A DNA stretch of 64,000 nucleotides from Crotalaria pallida (taxonomy: Eukaryota > Streptophyta > Magnoliopsida > Fabales > Fabaceae). The notes below the pieces were generated by a model. The model searched no databases. It had not been told where the DNA came from and saw only the letters and a program-made list of their open reading frames with translations. The stretch spans positions 147,808,597 through 147,872,596 of the forward strand of contig CM075652.1 in assembly GCA_037953625.1 (NCBI GenBank), in the 5' to 3' direction. Shown in pieces: positions 48,391-61,562 of this stretch. The stretch's first letter is position 1. Each line of letters opens with the position of its first letter. The position numbers and the translations under genes are program-made.

Positions 48391-49015
48391 TAAAAATTTA
48401 GGTAAATTGTGTTATCGACACTTAGGGGTCAAAATTGATATCACGGCTTTGTGATGCCTTAAAAGTTGTACTTCACCGGTCTAGACCATCTATTTGAATA
48501 TTTTTTTTCTTAATTATAAGTTATTTTATATTTATCATGTATCGTTTATTGTTTTGTTTTCGTTTTTGTCCTTATTAAATGTTTTGATTATTTATGTATT
48601 TTTTTAGTTTTCATTAATGAATATGAATTTTTTAAGAAAAGTTGTGAAGGTAAAATTGTAATTTTACAATACAATATACTTTCCTAAAATTCATAAAACT
48701 AACTATTTTCCTTAGTATGAGTGATTCGATTAAGTATACCCTATAATAAAAATCGAATGGTGTATTATTCATTAAATTCTCACACCTATGTCAAAATTTG
48801 AATTCACAATATTATGACCCATATAAGTTATTCATTTGTTTTATTATCTCGATAAAAGTTAATCTGATTAATGAAAATAAGAAAATATTTTTTTAATATA
48901 ATGTATAATTCATTCATTAATTACTAATTGACATTACATAAATTTTATATTATTAACATTAATACATGTTACACTAATCTTCAATAAACATTGAAGGAAT
49001 TGAAAGAAATAATAA
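48391..49015. other. AT-rich spacer, no gene seen
   Basis: Nothing bounded or coding could be recognised. Confidence 0.5.
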
Positions 49016-49023
49016 GATTTTAA

Positions 49024-49554
49024 GACTTTTACTTTTTTGGCCCCCATTTACAATTTTTATGAACTAAAACATCCTTTTATGTGTTACTATTTTCGACTCT
49101 CAAGAGTCCAAAAAAATTTTAACTCTTGAGAATCAGAAAATCAAAGTCTCTTCCCTAGCATTTTGCTACCACGATATCATCGTCCCTTACAGTGCACCTC
49201 TAACCTTTCACCCAAAATTAAACTCACCAGTAGTCATCAACTTAGGCAGATTATTAATTAGTAAGAAGAGGAAAGAAAAAAAGAACTTGGCTTTGGCCAT
49301 GGTCCTATATCTGGTTCCATCCTCTAAATTGCAAAATCTGACAGTGCAACTCATTCCATTTCCACTACATATATCATCATCGGTCACACACATAATCCAA
49401 AGAAATTAAACTCTCATAGTCGAAAATAGTATGTAGTTTAATTTTCCGATTCTCAAGAGTCAATTTTTTTTACTGTTGAGAGTCGGAAATAGTAACACAT
49501 AAAAGAGTGTTTCAGTCCATAAAAATTGAAAATGGGGGTCAAAAAGTAAAAGTC
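49024..49554. mobile_element. MITE with long inverted repeats, 8-bp TSD
   Basis: The arms start GACTTTTACTTTTTTGGCCC and run inward for about 85 bases with few differences (CTTTTATGTGTTACTATTT on both sides). The flanks are GATTTTAA at 49016-49023 and 49555-49562. An 8-bp TSD suggests hAT or an unusual Mutator-like element. The interior (about 49140-49430) has no recognisable coding sequence. Confidence 0.85.
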
Positions 49555-49564
49555 GATTTTAAAA

Positions 49565-50090
49565 GGCTTATTTAAAATCTTAGTCCCTGAACCTAGGTGC
49601 TCTTTTGAAATTGGTCCTTAAACTATTTTTCGATATTTTGGGCCCCTGAACTTTGTTTAATTTTTGGAAATGGTTCTTTTGTTACTTAAGTAATGATATA
49701 GCCAACAACATGTCACGTCATTTTCACAATATTGACGATTTAACGTGTTATGTAGATCTACGGAACACTACATGATTTTTTTAAAAAAAATAATTTCTTT
49801 TAAAATTTATTAAAAGATTTTATTTTCTTTAAAAAAAATACAAGTTTTAATTATTTTTAATAAATTTGAAATTTTTTAATTTAAAAAAATTCATGTGACA
49901 TCATCTGGCATGTTACCTATCGATGTGGTGAAAGTGACGTGACATATCTTCGGTCATATCACCACTTAAGTGATGAAATGACCATTTCCAAAATTTGAGC
50001 AAAATTTAGGGACTCAAAACATCGAAAAAAAGTTTAAGGACCAATTTCAAAGAAGCACCTAAGTTCAAAAACTAAAAAATAAAACAAACC
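49565..50090. mobile_element. Mutator-like MITE, 9-bp TSD, adjoining the previous element
   Basis: The inverted ends begin GGCTTATTTAAAATCTTAGT and, from the other end, GGTTTGTTTTATTTTTTAGT. Both continue into GAAATTGGTCCTTAAACT. The 9-bp TSD ATTTTAAAA lies at 49556-49564 and 50091-50099. Its left copy overlaps the right TSD of the preceding MITE, so the two insertions lie back to back. No coding sequence. Confidence 0.88.
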
Positions 50091-50099
50091 ATTTTAAAA

Positions 50100-53000
50100 A
50101 TTAATGGATCATCATTTTTTTAAATTAAATGTATTTTTCTTCACTTATTTCAATCATGAATGTATTAGTATATGATTTAAAAAATTAATTGTTTTTATTT
50201 TAATATGAAACAAATTTTTTACAATTTTTTATTGAGTTTTGCTTTGATGTCACTTATGTTTTAAAAGGCACTCATGTCATTTTTAAACATACTAATAATA
50301 ATATGAAATGTATGATATGTGAATACAGTCAAAGTTCAGTTGTCTAATTATGTGTCATTCAATAAGGACTTTTTAGCATTTTTTAAAAAATCTTTAACTC
50401 AACTATAGCTACAATTAAAAAAAAAATTCAAATAAAAAACCAATAAAATCAATACAGTTTTATCTTGTTCATTGATGTCTTCCATTTTCTTCATAACTAT
50501 TATTCGTAACTGGCGCTACTGTTCATTATTGTGCTCATCCTAGCCTATCTTATTCATTGTTTTTAGTTTGTTGTTCATTGGTTTATAATCATATCGGATA
50601 TTCAAAACTATTAGGTTCAATAAATTAAAAAATAATTAATATATGATTATACAAATCAATATCAAACTAAAATTTAAATCAATCAACTCAAATCAATAAA
50701 ATAATTATTTAGTTGAACAGGACACAAGCATCACAATTCACATATGCAATGACTGCAATAAGTTAGTGCTGTATGTTAAAGTTCTTCTGGTAAGCAGTGG
50801 AGTGAAATCGTGTTCCATATATGCTATTTTCTGTTTACTTCAATTTTTATTTTTTTTTAAATTTGTTTTAGAACAGGGTTGGATCTTCATCCACCAAGTC
50901 CACTCGCAAAGTAGAAACTCAGACACGTTAGTTCAGCTAATGATGGCAGATTTATGATTCAAAAAATGTGTTTTTTTTTGTGCAATTTCATTCTCTCTAA
51001 AAAAACATGTTATTATATATTATTCGCCAATAACATGCGATTTCATATCAAAACGTAAAAAATCATAAACGCCAACCAAAAATCAAAACACGTTATTATT
51101 GGTATGTTGAAAGATTGTCACCAATATTAAATGGCGTTTTCCTCTCTAGTTTATTATGTTCTTATTATTACAGAATAAGAGAGTCTATTTCTCTGCGGCA
51201 ACACCATAATCTACAGAACGGGGATGAATTCTTGTTCTTCGCTTCACTGTGCTGTTCTATTGTTTGTTTTTATTGAAATTAGGATTAGGTTTATTTTCTG
51301 TTTTAATTTTGATTATGATTTGATTAAAGTTTTATAAATTTGCAAAATGATCCTTACTTCATGACACATAAGCTAACATCTCAATTGACAAATAGACCTT
51401 GACTATATTAAATTTGCACAAATGTCATAATATGATTGGTTTAAGTGAGATGGCATTAGTGCCTTCTACTGCTAAATGGCATGGAAGGTTTCCTTTTTTT
51501 TTTAATCAAAACAATGAGACCATGGGAGCAATTCTTTACTAACGGAATGATACTTTCTTTGCGCTATAATTTCATTTTCTTGTGAATACATGTGTATGAC
51601 GAAAGTCAGTACCTTTTACCTTCACAGTATGTACACGTGTAGGCAAATTGCCTCACATACACTCACACGCTACACATGGAATTGCAGATTTGAATGTTGC
51701 CAAGTCAATTAAGTTACTCCCTCGAGTCCCTCCTTCCTTCCTGTTTATTTTGAAGAAATTTTTTTCATTTATCTAACTTATTTAAAAGTTCAACAATGAT
51801 AATTATTAATTTCTGTGTTTATTTTTATTTGATAAAATCTTCATTTATATAAGTAATAAAAAAAAAATTATAGAGTAAAAAACGTATAATTATAGCAAAA
51901 AAATATAATTAATTTAATTTTTCCTCAAATAATATATATTTTTTAATGAGACAAATAAATGAATATGGATAAAATATCTCACGTGCACATACAACAAAAT
52001 CCATCAAATCCACGTGAAACATTAATATATACACACACCCGTGTGTGATTTTTTGGAACTCTTATTTTGGTTTTATTTATAAGATTCAATTTCAATTTTT
52101 AATATTATTTAATTACTTTTTTTTACAAATATTCTTATTTATTCAACATTTTTTAGAGGTTCGATAATAATTATGGGAACAATTTTGAAAAAGTATATCA
52201 AATTTTCACATTTTCAATGTCACCAACAAATTTAACTACTCATCTCGTTCCACTTTATTTGTCACTTTAGCTTTTTTAACTTGTTCCAAGTTATTTATCG
52301 CTTTAAGAATTCGATGATGTATTAATTCATTTTTTACAACTTTAATCTTGCATTTAATATATTAAAATATATGAAATGAGTGATAATTAATGTACAACTA
52401 ACATGCATATATATTATAGTAAAATTGTCTAATTATTCTCTTGAAAATTAAAACATTAAATAACTTTTTAAATTCGTGTGAAATTTCTAAAACGATAATT
52501 AAATTGAATTAATAGCATACATTCGTTGATGAAACTGAAAAATCCCAAAAAAATTACAAATAGGAAGAAAAGAGTATAAAATATGGAATCACAGTCTTAT
52601 TTACTCTACTATACTAATAAACTTCCATACAAATAGTGAGAATGTAAATGCAACAAATTAATTAAAAGAAGTGTCTCACATATAATATATAGTTTCTCAA
52701 GTTTTGCTTGCTCTTTTAATTTACATTAAGCATAGTGATTGATGGCAATTAATAAGGCATAGGGCAGTGACTGAGGATCAATTGGAGTATTTGCCCCCGA
52801 CAAAGGAATAGGATCCGTAGACTTTTCTGCATGCATGTATATGAATATGAATGAGGGTCCTGCAACTGGAGCGGGTTTCATGTAACAGAATAATTATTCC
52901 TATCTGTAAGGAAGGGTAAATGCAGGCCAATCAATATTGGCGTGGGCCACATATTTAACGCGCAAATAGGCACCATTTTTCATCAAAATGGACAAAATTG

Positions 53001-53712
53001 TAGGGTATGCATAAGTCAAATAGATGCACCCATCGTGAGGAAGACTGGCATCTGCCAAAATGCATAATTTGGAATATAACAGCACCATGTCTTTTTAATC
53101 AACGAGAGTAATAAATATTAGAAAAATGTGTTAAGAAATTATGTATAGTTGTGAAATATTGAAAATTGTAGTTTTTGATATTTTAAAAAAAAAAATTAAT
53201 AACGTGTTCTTTTTTATATTTTTTAAAAAAATTAAAAAATACCTTTAAAACATTTGTTAAAAAAATTCTAAATATTATTAAGAAATACCAGGATATTCAA
53301 TCCATAAATAATAAAGATACTATTATATACACACACGCTCAAAAAGCATTGATACAAGAAATAGAGTTGATGAATCAATTTTATTCATTCCATGTAATAA
53401 AATTACCTTCCTACTTGGATATTGATCATGTGCAAGAATTTGCCTACGATGCAAAAGTTAAGGAGATTCAGAAAATCATTCGTCTTAGACTCTTAGCGGC
53501 TTTTGCAAAGCCATAAAACGCAAACGTATAAGCGATTATTTTTTTATAGATAAAGTTTTCTTTAATTGATAAAGAAAGAGAAAATAAATCCACAAAGAAA
53601 CTATTAAATAGTGATATTCCGGATCAAATACATAATTTAGTACATAATTACGTGGGTTATGCCCACTTGTCATATAAGCTATTACTATTATCTTAAAAGG
53701 AAAATTGTTAAA
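50100..53712. other. AT-rich intergenic region, no gene seen
   Basis: No coding sequence is supported. A stretch around 52060-52240 (AACTCTTATTTTGG to CACATTTTCAATG) resembles the interior of the Stowaway-type MITEs but lacks clear ends. Around 51715 a TACTCCCTCGAG segment may be a lone MITE terminus. Confidence 0.5.
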
Positions 53713-53714
53713 TA

Positions 53715-54113
53715 CTCTCTTCGTCCCTAATTATAAGGTCATTTTGAACATTTTTACGTTCACCAATGTTGTTGAATTCTATATTAAAATTGATATGTTC
53801 TTCCAAAAATACCCCTCTACCAATTATTAGAACATAAATTTTTTTTATTTTTCAATAATTAATTTAATTCCTAGATACTCTATCATCTATATTTAATGCA
53901 GTGAATCAATTTCTAAGTCATTTACAACATTAAACAAGCTTCATTAAACAAGCTCCATTTCATATTCAAATACAATTTTATTTATTTCTTCTTACAAAAA
54001 CTTATACCGCAATGATAAGATGTCAGGGTGATTTTGGAAAAAATTACAAGAGGGTCTTATATTTAGGACCAAAATTTTGCCCAAGAAAGCCTTATAATTA
54101 GGGACGGAGGGAG
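53715..54113. mobile_element. Stowaway-type MITE, complete copy
   Basis: Ends CTCTCTTCGTCCCTAATTAT and ATAATTAGGGACGGAGGGAG are flanked by TA. It is the complete relative of the interrupted and truncated copy at 15144-15792. It carries a short private duplication (TTAAACAAGCT repeated near 53930). Confidence 0.92.
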
Positions 54114-54199
54114 TAATAAATTTGTCTAGGTAGCTGAGGAAAAAAAAAAAAAGAAGAAGAAGAACCCTCCCTGTTTATGGAATAGCTAACTGAAGATAT

Positions 54200-54349
54200 T
54201 TAAAGAAGTATCTGGTTGGGGAATCCGATCTTGAAAATGAATCCGTGTTTTTGGAAGGATTATTTGATTCTGACAATAATATTCCCAAGCCCAAATTTTT
54301 TAGCTTAGAAAAAAGGCGAAGGAAACCTGGAAATTGGCAAAAACGTTAG
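54200..54349 (+). other. Short coding-like fragment of unknown origin
   Basis: Fifty codons read LKKYLVGESDLENE, then FFSLEKRRRKPGNWQKR, before TAG. The residue mix is more protein-like than the surrounding low-complexity DNA. No start codon, splice site or family could be recognised, and the similarity to a real protein is a guess. It may be a relic of a mobile element or a captured exon. Confidence 0.25.
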
Positions 54350-54926
54350 GATTATATCCTATGATGATGAGGATCTTTCCGGTGGAAATAAGCGACACTC
54401 TCGTTAAGCAATCTCTAGAAGACTCATTATAAGAAGGCCGTATCTAATTTTCTGTTGAGCTTTGAGGTGGTATTAATTTTCTTAGATTATTGGGCGTTGG
54501 CCGTATTTAATTGGTTTTTTTTCTTTTTCGAAACCAGATAGTGTATGAGCTTCACATTTTTTGTAGTTCAATTAATTCACCTCGGATCCGCGAACTGTGC
54601 AAGTGTTTGACTCAACGGTATGAATTCTCCTTCAGAAAACGTAGGCTCACTGCGACTCGAATCTTTGACATTGAAGTCCTTAAGCCCTCAGCCAGTTTCA
54701 ACTTGGGTAATTGGTTTTTTTTTAAAAGTAGTCAATTATGGATAAAAAAATGTTGAAATAACTTAATAGAATATGGTCCAAAATTTATATATGCTAATAA
54801 TATAAGTATCAAAACAGTATGACAGTGAAAATATGGTGATCAAAATCAAAATTAAATTTGCATTATTTTTATATATAGTTGATAATGAGAATCAAAAGCA
54901 AAGCGAAACGAAAAAGTAAGAACCAA

Positions 54927-54929
<3 letters not shown>

Positions 54930-54966
<37 letters not shown>
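54930..54966. repeat. (AT)n microsatellite
   Basis: Uninterrupted AT dinucleotide run of about 37 bases. Confidence 0.95.
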
Positions 54967-54973
<7 letters not shown>

Positions 54974-55964
54974 GTAACTAATTTCAAAGATATCAATATT
55001 TATACGATTTGGTATTTAAACATTTTAGTTAAATAAAAAGCGAACCATTTTTATTTAGCTAATTAAAAAGTGATATATTTTTAATATTTTTAAAAATTTC
55101 AACAAATATTCATGTGACGCTATTTATGAAAATGCATGTATGTATAACATAATTCCTGTCACTCTATTAGGCTAAAATTACAATATAAATTCTTCGAAAA
55201 AATGATTTAATCATGTTTCTGATTGTTATAAAAGGGCAGGCCGTCTTGGCACATTTACGGGAATAGGGCCCAAACTAAATATTATTTATACTATTTTAAA
55301 ATATATTTTTAAACATTAAAAAACTATTACTAATTATTATTAATATATTTAAAAATTAAAAATACTTAACGACATAATCTTATGTAAGAATAGGGTCTGA
55401 TCTCATAAATTCTGGACTTTGGGGTTGAAAGTAAAAATAAAAAATTCACCATGTATTTCCCGGTGACACTAACAAGTTTCGTCTTTTATTCTTTCAGTTT
55501 GTTTCACTCCTATCAAAGTTCCCGATTTTCTTGTTTCTTCCTTAAAATCCACATTCACAAACCATAGTCCACCCCAACCCCAATAAGAGCATACGCCTCA
55601 TAGCCTCAACACCACCTCCCAATCCCTAGTCCCACGACCTCACTGTTGCCACCGACTGCTGCATCGCAAATTATTTACCTAATGTAATAATCACATTTGA
55701 GTTATGTTGACTATTTATGTTATTGTTGCATATGTAAAAAGAAGTTTCTCCGAATTAAAGCTATTGAAATCCTACATGTGTCCTACAATGTCACAATAAA
55801 GACTAAATGGATTGTCGTTAATAATCGTTGAGAATGAAATCTTGGAGAAAATTGAATACAATTATTTAATTAATAATTTTGCTTCAAAGAAAACTATAAT
55901 AATGCTACATTTCAAGTGAAAGTGTAGATTCAATCCTGGAAGTGAGTTGAGAATTTATATAATA
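54967..55964. other. AT-rich spacer, no gene seen
   Basis: No bounded repeat or coding region. A CT/CA-rich stretch at 55490-55670 is leader-like in composition but holds no recognisable exon. Confidence 0.45.
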
Positions 55965-56240
55965 CTCCCCTCCGGTTCTAAATATAAGTTTTCTTTGAAG
56001 ACTTTTTGTTTGTCCTTAATATAAGCTTCACTTCCATTTTTCAATACCATTAATTATTTTTTTTTTCACAAACACTCCTTTCTACTCAACATGTTTTGGG
56101 TTTTCAATAATAATCACCAGGGTACTTTTAAAAAATATACCAAATATTTACATTTCCTATACTACTAACCATACTAACTAATAACTTCCTTAAAGAGTGT
56201 GAAAATTGGTTAAAGGGGCTCATATAAGGACTAGAGGAAG
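55965..56240. mobile_element. Stowaway-type MITE, diverged
   Basis: Inverted ends CTCCCCTCCGGTTCTAAATA and ATATAAGGACTAGAGGAAG are flanked by TA. The interior resembles the other copies (TTTTTCACAAACACTCC). Confidence 0.8.
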
Positions 56241-56272
56241 TAAAATATTTTGTATACAATGATTAATTTATA

Positions 56273-56511
56273 CTTCCTTTGTCCTACAAGGATGGTATCA
56301 AATTGAAAAGGTTAAAAAATTATGGAGATATGCATTTAATGATTTATCTAACACGTCAACCAATTATCAAACTCCTAATTTAATGCATTTTACATTTATC
56401 AACTAATCACAATTCAAAGTTTACAATTCCTAAATTTTTCATTAATTACTTTAACTTTATTTTGAGTCAAAAAAATTTATTAATTTTATTATCCTTATGG
56501 GACGAAGTGAG
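56273..56511. mobile_element. Stowaway-type MITE, different subfamily
   Basis: Inverted ends CTTCCTTTGTCCTACAAGGA and TTATGGGACGAAGTGAG are flanked by TA. The interior differs from the CCTAAATATAAG subfamily. Confidence 0.75.
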
Positions 56512-56734
56512 TATAAAATATTTTTTATATTATTTTACATTTTTTTTAAGGAGGTCTCAATGTTTACTCTTCGTACAGAGCCCCCGAAATATTTGAGAAA
56601 ACATCGTAATAATAGACATTTCAAAATAGGACTTAGTATTTTTTTTGTCAGTTATAATCTTGCAATTCCAAAACCTTTGTTATTCATTCATATAACTAAT
56701 GACATTATAAGCAAAAATCTACATCAGCAGCGCA

Positions 56735-57053
56735 TAGGGATGGTAATGGGCCCGGATAATGGGGTATTTGGACCCGTGCATAAATTACTGGATTCAGACT
56801 CGCGCGGGTACCCACTGCATAATGGGTAGGCGAGTTTTTGGGTACCCAAACGGGTTTTTCGGGTAGCCAAACGGGTTTTGCGGGTACCCATTAGCAACTT
56901 TTAAAAAAAATATTTTCTAAATTAATTTCTATGTTTTTTGATAGACCGGGGGATCCTTAATACATCATTACACACTCTACTTAATATTAATCATTACCTC
57001 CATTGAACACTTACAGATATTAAAGAAATTATCTCATTAAACACAAACGTACT

Positions 57054-57110
<57 letters not shown>

Positions 57111-57307
57111 GCACATATGTAAATATGGACGGATCCAAATATCTCATACTCGGACCCAGATTTGTTCAAAGCGGATACCCAAACGGATCCATTAGTTGGG
57201 CCCACGGGTTTCATTTTTGGACCCAGATCCGGACTCATTGCGAGCATTACCCGCAGTACCTGCGGTCCAGGTCTAACCCGCAGGTCTGGGTCCAGTTGCC
57301 ATCCCTA
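56735..57307. mobile_element. hAT MITE with near-perfect 8-bp TSD
   Basis: Inverted ends TAGGGATGGTAATGGG and CCAGTTGCCATCCCTA are flanked by GCAGCGCA and GCCACGCA (6 of 8 matching). Subterminal GGGTACCC and GGACCCAGA-type motifs occur at both ends. A (TA)n run (57060-57108) has expanded inside it. No transposase. Confidence 0.82.
57060..57108. repeat. (TA)n microsatellite inside the hAT MITE
   Basis: Uninterrupted TA run of about 49 bases. Confidence 0.95.
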
Positions 57308-57557
57308 GCCACGCATATTGCTAAATGCAATGACGTGTGGTGCTATTTGGGACACATGAATTATGTTTTTTTTAATAAAGAATATTTTTAAAAAATATAA
57401 ATGATTATATAATGCTTAATGATAATATTTTTTTTTAAAGAATTGAAAAAAAAATTTATTTATTTGCATATCATGATATTCATCGACGTGATGTTGTTGA
57501 ATCGAACTTTCATATGCAACATCATCAATTAATTTAAGCATATCTATGAAGGGATGA

Positions 57558-58218
57558 ATGACATGCACGGGTGTGTTTGTTTTGGGTAATTTTAGGGGAG
57601 GAGATTTTGGGAGAAAAAAAAAAAGGAGAAAACTTGTTTTTTCTCCGTTTGATTCACGAGAGAAAATGAGGTGGGACAGAAAATATGACGAGTCCCATCA
57701 GAAAATATTTTCTCTCCCTAGTAGAAGAGAGAATGAAGAGAAAACTGGAATTGACATGTAAAATTACTCATATGTCCTTTCTTTATTCATTTTGTTTGGC
57801 ATTTTTCTTTATCTTTTTAATTTTTTAATTTGAAAAAAATAAAGCATTTTTATTTCAATAAAAAAAACTGTTTTTTTTAATATTTTGAACTTGAAATTTT
57901 AATTATTTAATAAAAAATTGAATTAAAAAAATTTTGGTTATATAAAATATACATGCACGTGACAAAGAAAAAATATATTTATTTCTATTTTGTAAAATAA
58001 GGGTATGATTGTCTTTTGATAAATTTAATTTATTGTTTTCTCTCTTCCCACTTTTCTCTTCAACCAAACAAAGGAAAGAAAACTCAATTTTTCTCTCTTC
58101 CAAATTTCTTCGCATATTCTCTCATACCAAACAACCATAAAATCTATTCATTTTCTCATCATGATTTATCTTCCATGTTTCTCTCTTCCCATTTTCTTTC
58201 CTACCACCAAACAAAGCA
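57558..58218. mobile_element. Probable MITE with GA-rich inverted ends
   Basis: The left part is GA-rich (TTGTTTTGGG, AGAAGAGAGAATGAAGAG). The right part is its CT-rich inverse (CTCTCTTCCCATTTTCTTTC, ACCAAACAAAG). Same type as 16430-17045. The TSD could not be fixed. Confidence 0.5.
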
Positions 58219-58777
58219 GTAAGGATTGAAACCGACGAAAAAAATTCGAGGACAAATCACAAAACAATCCCTAAGAAAAGGTGACGAGGATTTGTCGGAG
58301 CTAAAGATCTTTACTATAGTTTTTTGTGTTTGATTTTGTTATATTCCCCTTGTTTCATAAATCCTGTTGTTTTATAAATCCAATACATAATTAATTCTAC
58401 TTTTCCAAACACACCCTATTTATTATACTATCTTTTTCACTTCTGACATCTTTCTCTCTCTTCAATAACGATTATATAGGGACATTATAGTCAAAATACA
58501 ACAAATATTTACATCATTTAACCATTGCTTAAAACCCGTGCATAACCTTAAAACACATTGTATATGAAACGGATGGAGCAGTGGGTTTTGATTATCATTT
58601 TTTGATTGCGAGGTGGACTAGTGGTTCTCACCTTTTTTTTTAAATTAATAAAAGTTATTTTATTTTTAAAAAAATATTAAAAACTATTTACAAATGTATG
58701 CTTAGGTGTGCGCGCTCACACAACTTAATTTTGCAAAATAGATATCAACTATTTATATATATAAAAAAAATTAGATA

Positions 58778-59053
58778 CTCTCTCATTCTCATAAGTTATG
58801 CTAATTTAGAAATTGCACATATATTAATAAATGAGTAAATGATGTAAGAATTTGGTATATTTTGACTAAATTATCCCTATTTAATAATAGGAGAAAATAA
58901 TAATAAATGTGCAAAAATTATATTGAAGAGAGATAAATAAATAATTGGTGAAAAAAAATGTAAAAAATAAATACATATTTAAAAAAATAAATTAAATAAA
59001 TATTGAGTTTATAAAAGTACACCACTTAATACTCATAACTTATAGGGAAGGAG
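58778..59053. mobile_element. Stowaway-like MITE, diverged
   Basis: Inverted ends CTCTCTCATTCTCATAAGTT and AACTTATAGGGAAGGAG are flanked by TA. AT-rich interior. Confidence 0.75.
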
Positions 59054-59778
59054 TATCAATTACTCATAACTCATACTTTTTAATTTGGTATGACGGTGAA
59101 AAATCGGATTCAAAATTACGTTATATGTAAAGCAACTGTATGTGATTTTTATATTCAAAAATGAATTTTAGGAGAATCCAATCTAGTCTAAACATGTACT
59201 TAGAGTGCTGGTTACTAATATCCTTTACAAAATTATTAAACACATAATAATAACATCGATTCCAAATCAAGTTGACCTCATAAAAATGATTACGGGCAAA
59301 TTTGTTTTAAAAACAGGATTAGCAGCAATTGATGGTGATGAAAGCCTGACAGGAGCACATTTAACAGGGGAAAAGTTGACCCATTAGATGATGATGAAGC
59401 TTCATCTCTTTCTTAGTACTGACACACGCCCATGAAGAGAAGCTCATCACCTTGTCTGCACAGTGCCACAGAGACAACAACTGCATGCTAGTGTTTTAGG
59501 TTCTTTTCAGATTGTGGTTACTCACAACTCACTAGATTCCTTTCCGGTGGACCCTCCTTCAAGGGTTTATGACTCTCCATGTGTGATGCTGGCATTTTCT
59601 GCTTTGGGAAGGGCCCTGATGCATTGCAAAAAGGTTAGGTCACTGTCTCTACTCTACCATCTTCAATCCCGTTATTTTTACTCACTCTCAAGTCTCATCT
59701 ATCTATTACAGCATCACGCTGTTGGACAATTTTTTTTCTCCTTAAATAACCACACTTATTATTTTATTATTTTTTATA
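59054..59778. other. Spacer, no gene seen
   Basis: The stretch 59400-59640 is of normal base composition with short open frames, but no motif, splice signal or family could be recognised. Confidence 0.45.
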
Positions 59779-60042
59779 CTATCTTCGTCCCTAAATATTA
59801 AAAAACTTTTTTAACACTTTTATTCTCTTATTATTTATAAGATCCTATAAAATTTTTAATGATCATTAATTACATACATTCCTATTTATTTAACACTTTT
59901 TAGATTTCCAATAATATTAATAAGAATAATTTTAAAAATACATATAAAAAATTCACATTTACAATACAATTAATTAAATTAATCAACTTTCTTAATAGAT
60001 GTGAAATCTCTCAAAGAGATCCTATATATAAGAGCAAAGGGA
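59779..60042. mobile_element. Stowaway-type MITE, diverged
   Basis: Left end CTATCTTCGTCCCTAAATAT; eroded right end CTATATATAAGAGCAAAGGG. The interior matches the other copies (TTTAACACTTTTTAGATTTC, CCAATAATATTAATAAG). Confidence 0.8.
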
Positions 60043-61562
60043 ATATATTTTTTCATAAATTATTTTTTTATTATGAAAATAGTTATTTTTCAGACTAAAA
60101 AATTATCCTTATTTAAAAACAAATTCTAAACGAAAACAAAAGTTTTCTTCTCTTCACACCCATAAAAAACAATTATTAACTAGAGAGGAACGAAACATGG
60201 TACATGTGAGAATGCTGTTAGTATGTACTTATTTTAACTTTAATCATATACGACCAAAATAACGGGATTGTAGACGACCGTAGAGTACCTAATGAACTAC
60301 TCGTATAGCGTTATTTTTACATACTCAATGGTGTGTAGAAATTAAAGCCTAATCTATGTTATACATAAAACAATTTTCTCGTATAAAGTAATTTTCTTTG
60401 AAATCTTGTATAAAGTACTTAATATATGCAAGGACACAAAAAAATTCTCATAATTTAGTACTAGTAGTACTTCCAATCTTACATGCAATATTCTTTTTAG
60501 AATTTTCTTTTGTGATTTTTATAATATTTCATTCATATTTTCAATAAAATTTTCGTAATATCATTTTTTTAAAATTAAAACTTCGTATTTAATAATAATT
60601 ATAAAATAATTTTAAAAAATTCTTGTTAACAATAGCTCTTAAGGAATCTAAACTAAGAAAAATAATTATATATGCACCTTGTTTCATGTTTCGAAAATCC
60701 AAAAAATGTTTTTTTTTTCAATAATTTTATATTATGTTTGGCTTATTAATACCTTGTTTCAAATTGTTTTCATCTTTTCACAAGAATTTAAATAATATTT
60801 TTTCTATAATATTGCTATTTTACTTCATTTTTACTAGTTATAAAACATTTAATACAATATTTTAAGTTTAAATTTATTTTTTTTCTATTCAATAATTTAA
60901 TAAAATTATTAATAATTTAAAAAATGTGCTATATTTGATTATATATATAATTAATGACAATTTTAATATTATTATCTACTTTAGCTTATTTTCCTAATCC
61001 GCATACAAATCGGACTTATTATGCTTAAAAAGAGAAAGAACGAAAAAATTCATTGACAATATTCAAAGAGTAAAAATTGCCAAAATTGAAAAATAAAAGA
61101 GAAAACCCCAATGTAATATCTTCTCTCATTTACACCACCACGAACATAAAACAAGATGAATAACAAAAATTAAAAACAAGTTGTCTCTCTCTTCTTTATT
61201 CATTATTTTGGAACCTCTGTCTCTCTATCTTAAATTCCTCCCTATTCAACTTATTTATTATCCCAAAAAATAAATAATTTTTTTATAAAACAGAAATAAA
61301 AAAAAACAAAAAAAAAAAACTAATGTGATGTCCTCCAACAAAAGTACCAAACCCCACCACCGCCCACCACCATTACCCATGTGTCATTCTGCCGTACCCT
61401 TACTTAGCTTATAGTATTCCAATTCTTGCGCACTTCCCATCACCACCGCCACCAATAACCGCCGCCCCACCACTGTTTCCGACAACTCCTGCAGTAGCAC
61501 TTTCACTTTGACACCGACACACGTGCCTGCCATTCTTTTGCACCTCTCATCTCTTCTCATCA
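60043..61562. other. AT-rich spacer and 3' flank of the second trihelix gene
   Basis: 60043-61320 is AT-rich without recognisable features. About 61321-61562, just downstream of the minus-strand gene's stop, is richer in C and A and is probably its 3' UTR. Confidence 0.5.
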
